Under the pieces are notes generated by a model. The model was not told where the DNA came from. It was given only the letters and a program-made list of their open reading frames with translations, and made no database searches. Below are positions 7,211 through 11,082 of a stretch of 11,082 nucleotides of DNA, piece after piece (positions within the stretch are counted from its first letter, which is position 1; every line of letters begins with the position of its first letter). The translations under genes and the position numbers were made by a program. Origin of the DNA: an uncultured Candidatus Nitrosopelagicus sp. (lineage in GTDB: Archaea; Thermoproteota; Nitrososphaeria; Nitrososphaerales; Nitrosopumilaceae); the NCBI GenBank assembly GCA_937896695.1, contig CALBOT010000142.1, forward strand, positions 1-11,082, given 5' to 3'.

Positions 7211-7220
7211 ATTAAAAAAC
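7211..7220 (-). promoter_or_regulatory. Putative TATA box of the stress protein gene
   Basis: On the minus strand this reads GTTTTTTAAT, centred about 26 bases upstream of the ATG at 7190. Spacing and composition match an archaeal TATA box for a leaderless mRNA. Confidence 0.5.
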
Positions 7221-7263
7221 AAGACGCTAGAAATGAATCATCTTCAAAAAATCATTAATTTCA

Positions 7264-7545
7264 TCAATCGGCATATTTGTCATATTTTTCATGCCATTCT
7301 TTGGATTCTTTTTCAAATTCATCATAAATTTGTGTCATTTTTTCCAACAATGTACGGTAATTTTTTGTATGATTTTGTATTTTTGTTAAATCTTGTATCA
7401 TTTTGTCAAACATTTCGTTCATAGGGTTATTTGGTTCAATATTTGAAAGGCGAGTTTTAATGTCATTCCAATTTTTTAGCATATCCATTAACAATAATTC
7501 CTGTTCTGTCACCAATTCATCTAAAGCATCTTGTTTTACACTCAC
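7264..7545 (-). CDS. Hypothetical helical (coiled-coil) protein, 93 aa
   Basis: I do not recognise this 93-aa protein. It is strongly helical and charged throughout, with regularly spaced hydrophobic residues (for example LLLMDMLKNWNDI at 17-29 and YRTLLEKMTQIYDEFEKESK at 63-82), suggesting a coiled coil or helical hairpin. It has no cysteine, membrane segment or signal peptide. The start is GTG at 7543-7545: an in-frame TGA lies three codons upstream, so no earlier start is possible, and the first in-frame ATG would remove 19 residues of helical sequence. The TATA-like palindrome at 7573-7588 is about 35 bases upstream, implying a leader of about 9 bases. It lies between tRNA-Ser and the stress protein gene on the same strand. 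Function is unknown. Confidence 0.75.
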   Translation of the reverse strand: MSVKQDALDELVTEQELLLMDMLKNWNDIKTRLSNIEPNNPMNEMFDKMIQDLTKIQNHTKNYRTLLEKMTQIYDEFEKESKEWHEKYDKYAD

Positions 7546-7572
7546 AATATTTCAGAGGAAAAGGATGATATC

Positions 7573-7588
7573 AATTTTTATAAAAATT
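7573..7588. promoter_or_regulatory. 16-bp perfect AT palindrome, TATA/terminator element
   Basis: AATTTTTATAAAAATT is a perfect palindrome. On the minus strand its first half supplies a T5 tract a few bases after the tRNA-Ser 3' end, which could end the tRNA transcript. Its centre, TTTTTATAAAAA, resembles a TATA box for the 93-aa gene that starts at 7545. One element may therefore serve both roles. Confidence 0.45.
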
Positions 7589-7591
7589 AGG

Positions 7592-7691
7592 CGCCGGGAG
7601 AGGGATTTGAACCCCCGTGTGCAGAGCACAGACGCTATCCTGTTTTGAGATTTCGAGGCGTCCGCCTTGGACCAAGCTTGGCTATCCCGAC
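7592..7691 (-). tRNA. tRNA-Ser (anticodon CGA), with 15-nt intron
   Basis: Folded by eye on the minus strand. The acceptor stem GTCGGGA/TCCCGGC has 7 pairs including one T-G. The D stem is GCC/GGC, with GG in the loop. The anticodon stem is GACGC/GCGTC. A class II variable arm has stem TGTGC/GCACA and loop TCT, and the T stem GGGGG/CCCTC carries loop TTCAAAT. The anticodon at 7655-7653 is CGA, which reads UCG (Ser). The long variable arm and discriminator G73 (7592) agree with archaeal tRNA-Ser and argue against tRNA-Leu. The anticodon stem closes only if about 15 bases are removed, so an intron is present after position 37. CCA is not encoded (CCT follows). The mature tRNA is 85 nt before CCA addition. 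A TATA box lies about 25 bases upstream. Confidence 0.95.
7637..7651 (-). other. tRNA-Ser intron, 15 nt, position 37/38
   Basis: The intron ATCTCAAAACAGGAT lies between A37 (7652) and A38 (7636). Removing it restores a 7-base anticodon loop, CTCGAAA. An AAA bulge at the 5' site and an ATA bulge at the 3' site fit cleavage between bulge bases 2 and 3 by the archaeal splicing endonuclease. The central helix between them is imperfect (two pairs, a C-A mismatch and one pair), so it is a relaxed bulge-helix-bulge. Because of the run of As, the exact boundary could shift by one base. Confidence 0.85.
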
Positions 7692-7710
7692 ATGCAAAGT
7701 AAGAATTTCC

Positions 7711-7722
7711 AGTATAAAATCG
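7711..7722 (-). promoter_or_regulatory. TATA box of tRNA-Ser
   Basis: The minus strand reads CGATTTTATACT, centred about 25 bases upstream of tRNA base 1 at 7691. This is a good archaeal TATA box at the normal distance. It lies in the 71-bp region shared with the divergent FEN-1 gene. Confidence 0.6.
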
Positions 7723-7762
7723 AATCAGTAAACAAAAAAAGCACCAAATACTGAAAGTTACT

Positions 7763-8785
7763 ATGGGCTTAGATCTAAAACCATTACTAATACGAGAAAA
7801 AACACAACTTGAATCATTTACAAACAAAGTTGTTGCAATTGATGCTTACAATGCAATTTATCAGTTTTTAGCAATTATCAGAGGACCTGAAGGACTTCAT
7901 TTAACAGACTCACAAGGAAGAGTTACAAGCCATATTACAGGATTGTTATTTAGAAACATAAATTTTCTTACAATGGGAATTAAACCAGTTTACGTATTTG
8001 ATGGTAAACCACCTTCACTGAAATCTGCAGAAATAGAAAAACGAAAACAAATCAAAAAAGAAGCTACAGTGAAATATGAAAAAGCAGTTTCTTCAGGAGA
8101 TATGGAAGAAGCAAGAAAATATGCACAACAGACAACATCAATGAGAGATGGAATGGTAGAAGATTCAAAGAAATTATTAGATTTATTTGGCATACCACAT
8201 ATTCAAGCACCATCAGAAGGAGAAGCAACAGCTGCAAGCCTTACAATTACCGGTCAAGCATATGCATCAGCAAGTCAAGATTTTGATTCGATTTTATTTG
8301 GTGCAAAAAGACTAGTGAGAAATTTTACAAACAGTGGAAGAAGAAAGCTTCCAAATAGAAATTCCTACATTGAAGTTTTGCCAGAGATGATTGAATTTCA
8401 AAAAAATCTTGACAGCATGGGATTAACAAGAGAAGAGTTGGTAGATACAGGAATATTAATTGGAACAGACTTTAATCCAGACGGATTTGAAAGAGTGGGA
8501 CCAAAAACTGCCATTAAAATGATTAAACAAAATAAGAGGTTAGAAGATATTCCACAAATTCAAGAGCAATTAGAACAAATACCATTTGATCAAATAAGAA
8601 AAATTTTTCTTGAACCAGAAGTTGCCAAGATAGATAAAATCGAGTTTGGAGAAACAGATTACGAAGGAGTTGTGAAATATCTATCTGAGGAGCGTGATTT
8701 CTCAAAAGACAGAGTAGAGACTTCGATGAATAGGTTGAAGAAAAGTCTTGAAAAGAAAAGTCAAACCTTAGATCAGTTCTTTTAA
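7763..8785 (+). CDS. fen: Flap endonuclease 1 (FEN-1)
   Basis: Structure-specific 5' flap endonuclease that trims Okazaki-fragment flaps and acts in base-excision repair, with PCNA as partner. It has 340 aa, a usual archaeal length. The N-terminal region begins MGLDLKPLL; the start is fixed because Gly2 becomes part of the active site. Metal ligands are visible as Asp27 (VAIDAYNA), Asp80 (YVFDGKPP), Glu152 and Glu154 (PSEGEA), Asp173 and Asp175 (SQDFDS) and Asp236 (GTDFNPDG). The helix-hairpin-helix is at about 241-255 (GFERVGPKTAIKMIK). The C-terminal tail SQTLDQFF is a PIP-box-like PCNA-binding motif; the first position is Ser rather than the usual Gln. All catalytic acids are present. The gene is divergent from tRNA-Ser. 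An open frame continues directly after its TAA stop (see findings). Confidence 0.97.
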   Translation: MGLDLKPLLIREKTQLESFTNKVVAIDAYNAIYQFLAIIRGPEGLHLTDSQGRVTSHITGLLFRNINFLTMGIKPVYVFDGKPPSLKSAEIEKRKQIKKEATVKYEKAVSSGDMEEARKYAQQTTSMRDGMVEDSKKLLDLFGIPHIQAPSEGEATAASLTITGQAYASASQDFDSILFGAKRLVRNFTNSGRRKLPNRNSYIEVLPEMIEFQKNLDSMGLTREELVDTGILIGTDFNPDGFERVGPKTAIKMIKQNKRLEDIPQIQEQLEQIPFDQIRKIFLEPEVAKIDKIEFGETDYEGVVKYLSEERDFSKDRVETSMNRLKKSLEKKSQTLDQFF

Positions 8786-8887
8786 TTAAGACATTATACC
8801 AAATTTAACAATTGGTCAGTTTGGGAATATATCGAATACCAAACAATTCCATCTCGTGTTGATGGACTTGCTGAACGGCCAATGTCT

Positions 8888-8898
8888 AAAGTATAAAT
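8888..8898 (+). promoter_or_regulatory. Putative TATA box of the 79-aa gene
   Basis: AAAGTATAAAT is centred about 27 bases before the ATG at 8921, a clear archaeal TATA-like element at leaderless spacing. Confidence 0.55.
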
Positions 8899-8920
8899 CA
8901 ACTAACAATTCAGTACAGAT

Positions 8921-9160
8921 ATGACAGAAAATGACGATATCAAGCATAATTTGATGTTGAATATCAAACGATTAGAGGGAATTTTAGAGAGAATTGATAA
9001 ATTTTGTCATAATTATGATCAAGAAAAAGTTGATGCATCAGTTGCAGTTTTAAAAATTAAAAGCACAATAGAAAATCTTCGAGAAATAATCCCAGAGATG
9101 AGCAGAGATGCAGAATCAATAGATCAAGAGAATGTGGAATTAGAAGAAGAAAAAGATTAA
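8921..9160 (+). CDS. Hypothetical acidic coiled-coil protein, 79 aa
   Basis: I do not recognise this 79-aa protein. It is acidic and predicted almost entirely helical. A first helix spans about 6-31 (LMLNIKRLEGILERIDKF at 11-28 has heptad-like hydrophobic spacing). A second spans about 34-58, and the last twelve residues are mainly Glu/Asp (NVELEEEKD). There is one Cys, no membrane segment and no signal peptide. It has a good TATA-like element 27 bases upstream and no Shine-Dalgarno sequence. A second tiny acidic gene starts 24 bases after its stop on the same strand, so the two probably form an operon. The composition suggests a small helical adaptor or oligomeric protein, but no function can be assigned. 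Confidence 0.75.
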   Translation: MTENDDIKHNLMLNIKRLEGILERIDKFCHNYDQEKVDASVAVLKIKSTIENLREIIPEMSRDAESIDQENVELEEEKD

Positions 9161-9184
9161 CTAACCTAGAATTTGTGAAGAATT

Positions 9185-9364
9185 ATGAGTTTTGAAGAAG
9201 ACGTGGATGTTTATGGTGAATGTAGAAATTTCATCAAGTTTTGTAAAGAACAAGAAATCCAAGTTACATCTGAAGCAATAGCTACGGTATGGGCAGCATT
9301 TCAAACTAATGTGGCGTTGGATGATGAAGAAGATGACGAAGAAGCAACGTTAGATGATTACTAG
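9185..9364 (+). CDS. Hypothetical small acidic protein, 59 aa
   Basis: I do not recognise this 59-aa protein. It runs from ATG at 9185 to TAG at 9362-9364. Residues 1-40 look like a compact two-helix unit with two cysteines (13 and 20) and a hydrophobic second helix (IATVWAAFQTNVAL, 32-45). Residues 46-59 form a highly acidic tail (DDEEDDEEATLDDY). The bases GTGA at 9175-9178 could act as a weak Shine-Dalgarno sequence six bases before the ATG, as expected for a second gene in an operon with the 79-aa gene. A TATA-like AAAAGATTAA at 9151-9160 offers an alternative promoter. The stop codon abuts the stop of the convergent acetyl-CoA synthetase, with no base between them. Acidic tails of this kind can contact basic proteins or nucleic-acid machinery, but that is speculation. 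Confidence 0.7.
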   Translation: MSFEEDVDVYGECRNFIKFCKEQEIQVTSEAIATVWAAFQTNVALDDEEDDEEATLDDY

Positions 9365-11082
9365 TTATTTTTTCTGATTTTCAATATTTTTTTGTAGTTC
9401 TTGGAATGCAGATTGAATTTCATTTACGGCCGCACCATCTTCAAGTGTACTAACATCACCGATTTTTTCATTTTTTGCAATAGCTTTTAACAATCTACGC
9501 ATGATTTTTCCACTTCTAGTTTTTGGAAGTTTGTTTACAAAGTAAAATTGACTAGGAGTTGCAATTGGACCAATCTGTGTTCGAATAGTTTCACGTAATT
9601 CAGAACGAAGTTGTTCCTCAGAAGTATTGATATTTTCTTTTAGCATGACAAAAGCAATTATGGATTCACCTTTCACGTCATCAGGAATTCCACAAACTGC
9701 AGATTCTGCAACATCATTATGAGAAACAATGCTACTTTCTAGTTCTGCAGTTCCAATTCTATGACCTGCAACTTTTAAAACATCATCTGAACGACCAAGC
9801 AACCACAAATAGCCATCAGAATCCTTTATGGCATAATCACCAGGATAGTAAAGCGATTCAAACTTTGACCAATAGACGTCTTTGTATTTTTCAGTATCGT
9901 TCCACAATCCAAGTAACATTCCTGGCCAAGGGTTTTTGATTATCAATGAACCTTTTGTTTCAGGTTCTACTTCATTGCCAGTTTCATCAACGACTTTAAT
10001 ATCTAATCCAGGTATAGGTAATGTTGCAGAACCAGGTTTCAATGGAATTGTTTCAATTCCAGGTAAAGGACTTATTAGCATTCCACCAGTTTCAGTTTGC
10101 CACCACGTGTCAATTATCGGACACTTCTTTTTTCCAATTGTATTAAAATACCATTTCCAAACTTCAGGATTAATTGGTTCGCCAACAGTTCCAAGTAGAC
10201 GTAACGTTGAAAGATTAAATGAATTTGGAATGTCATCGCCAAATTTCATTAACATTCGTAGTGCAGTTGGAGTAGTATAGAAAATGGTAACACCGTATTT
10301 TTGAATTATATCCCACATTCTAGATGAATCAGGATAATCAGGTGCACCTTCATACATTACCTGTGTTGCACCATGTAGTAAAGGACCATATACAACATAG
10401 CTATGACCTGTAACCCAACCTATATCTGCAGTACAAAAGTAGACATCAGAATCTTTTATGTCAAATGCCCATTTGTATGTAGAATAAAGATGAGTTAGAT
10501 AACCGCCAATCCCATGTAACACTCCTTTAGGTTTTCCAGTAGTACCAGAAGTGTACAAAATGTATAATGAATCAGAACTATCTAATATCTCAGCATCACA
10601 CTCCTCAGATGAATTTTGCATTACCTCATGCCAAAGCAAATCTTTTTGATTCAATTGGATTTTTTGACCGGTTCTCTGATAGACAATTACATTTTTAACA
10701 AATTGAATAGAAGAAGCAGAATCATCTACAATTTCTTTTAGATTGATTATCTTACCTTTTCTATATCCTCCATCAGCAGTGATAATTATTTTTGATTGAG
10801 AATCTTCAACTCGGTCAGAAAGAGATTTTGAGCTAAATCCAGAAAATACAACAGTGTGAATTGCACCAATTCTAGCACATGCAAGCATTGTATATGCTAG
10901 TTCTGGAATCATTGTAAGATATATTGTTACTCTATCTCCTTTTTTTACTCCAAGATTTTTTAAACCATTTGCTGCTTTTGATACTTCTTTGTGTAATTCT
11001 TTGTAAGATATTTTTTTTTGTATTTTAGGATCATCTCCAACCCAAATAATTGCAGTTTTGTCTTTTTTATCTTTTAAATGTC
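9365..11082 (-). CDS. acs: Acetyl-CoA synthetase, AMP-forming (N-terminus outside window)
   Basis: Activates acetate with ATP and CoA to acetyl-CoA, AMP and PPi through an acetyl-adenylate; cytosolic. The right edge of the window cuts the gene: 571 residues are visible, the family is about 630-660, and the frame stays open to 11082. The in-frame ATG at 10910-10912 is therefore internal, because conserved sequence (KISYKELHKEVSKAANGL, LGVKKGDRVTIYL) precedes it. Motifs are the ATP/AMP loop YTSGTTGKPKG (about 10523-10555), WVTGHSYVVYGPL (about 10380-10418), DTWWQTETGG (about 10077-10108, whose Trp limits the acyl pocket to acetate or propionate), GRSDDVLKVAGHRIG, and the C-terminal catalytic lysine in KTRSGKIMRR (codon 9506-9508). 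AMP-forming chemistry is clear; acetate versus propionate is not settled. It is convergent with the 59-aa gene, stop against stop. Confidence 0.96.
   Translation of the reverse strand, partial: HLKDKKDKTAIIWVGDDPKIQKKISYKELHKEVSKAANGLKNLGVKKGDRVTIYLTMIPELAYTMLACARIGAIHTVVFSGFSSKSLSDRVEDSQSKIIITADGGYRKGKIINLKEIVDDSASSIQFVKNVIVYQRTGQKIQLNQKDLLWHEVMQNSSEECDAEILDSSDSLYILYTSGTTGKPKGVLHGIGGYLTHLYSTYKWAFDIKDSDVYFCTADIGWVTGHSYVVYGPLLHGATQVMYEGAPDYPDSSRMWDIIQKYGVTIFYTTPTALRMLMKFGDDIPNSFNLSTLRLLGTVGEPINPEVWKWYFNTIGKKKCPIIDTWWQTETGGMLISPLPGIETIPLKPGSATLPIPGLDIKVVDETGNEVEPETKGSLIIKNPWPGMLLGLWNDTEKYKDVYWSKFESLYYPGDYAIKDSDGYLWLLGRSDDVLKVAGHRIGTAELESSIVSHNDVAESAVCGIPDDVKGESIIAFVMLKENINTSEEQLRSELRETIRTQIGPIATPSQFYFVNKLPKTRSGKIMRRLLKAIAKNEKIGDVSTLEDGAAVNEIQSAFQELQKNIENQKK

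Noticed and set aside
7403..7827. Open frames of 81 aa (+) and 91 aa (-) running through the tRNA-Ser gene.
   Set aside because: They are translations of the tRNA itself; the plus-strand frame contains the typical tRNA artefact RERDLNPR. The folded tRNA explains the sequence.
8786..8880. Weak hairpins GTTTGG/CCAAAC and ACCAA/TTGGT with a partial direct repeat TACCAAA.
   Set aside because: Stems are 5-6 bp with AT-rich loops and no T-tract; chance occurrence is likely in sequence this AT-rich.
9882..10280. A 132-aa plus-strand frame inside the acetyl-CoA synthetase gene.
   Set aside because: It lies opposite conserved ACS coding sequence, has no promoter or recognised motif, and its composition reflects the complementary codons.
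1..11082. CRISPR arrays, insertion sequences, toxin-antitoxin or defence modules.
   Set aside because: No regularly spaced repeats, transposase motifs, terminal inverted repeats or recognisable defence domains were seen. The genes are mostly core housekeeping.

Overview
The window looks like a chromosomal core-gene region of a low-GC, ammonia-oxidising-type archaeon (Nitrososphaerota/Thaumarchaeota, marine Nitrosopumilus-like). The evidence is: an archaeal FEN-1 nuclease with a C-terminal PCNA-binding tail; a serine tRNA with a short intron at the classical archaeal position 37/38; AT-rich, TATA-box-like elements centred about 25-28 bases before several start codons with no Shine-Dalgarno sequence (leaderless transcription); an archaeal-type S-adenosylhomocysteinase; and several very small acidic or helical proteins of unknown function. 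The lineage assignment is inference from protein character, not from a database search.

Layout. Positions 1-273 hold the edge of the window and a 52-residue small protein (+). Positions 295-2704 (-) are a two-gene operon: methionyl-tRNA synthetase (metG), then, one base after its stop, a lipase-like alpha/beta hydrolase. From 2778 to 6639 (+) run S-adenosylhomocysteinase, a Rieske ferredoxin, ammonia-dependent NAD synthetase with a GTG start, and cysteinyl-tRNA synthetase; the last is followed by a structured, T-rich terminator-like region. On the minus strand, 6759-7691 carries a universal stress protein, a 93-residue helical protein with a GTG start, and the intron-containing tRNA-Ser(CGA). 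On the plus strand, 7763-9364 carries FEN-1 and two tiny proteins of 79 and 59 residues. The 3' part of an AMP-forming acetyl-CoA synthetase (-) fills 9365-11082 and runs off the right edge.

How the genes fit together. The content is housekeeping: two aminoacyl-tRNA synthetases and a tRNA (translation), adenosylhomocysteine removal (methyl cycle), NAD synthesis, Okazaki-flap processing, acetate activation, one electron carrier and one stress protein. There is no CRISPR array, insertion sequence, phage gene or obvious defence system, and I see no complete novel multi-gene system. The points most worth a second look are the altered active-site and zinc-knuckle motifs of the MetRS, its tight coupling to a hydrolase, the tRNA-Ser intron with an imperfect bulge-helix-bulge, the protein-like open frame directly after the FEN-1 stop, the nested inverted repeats before the T-tracts after cysS, and the unknown small proteins.
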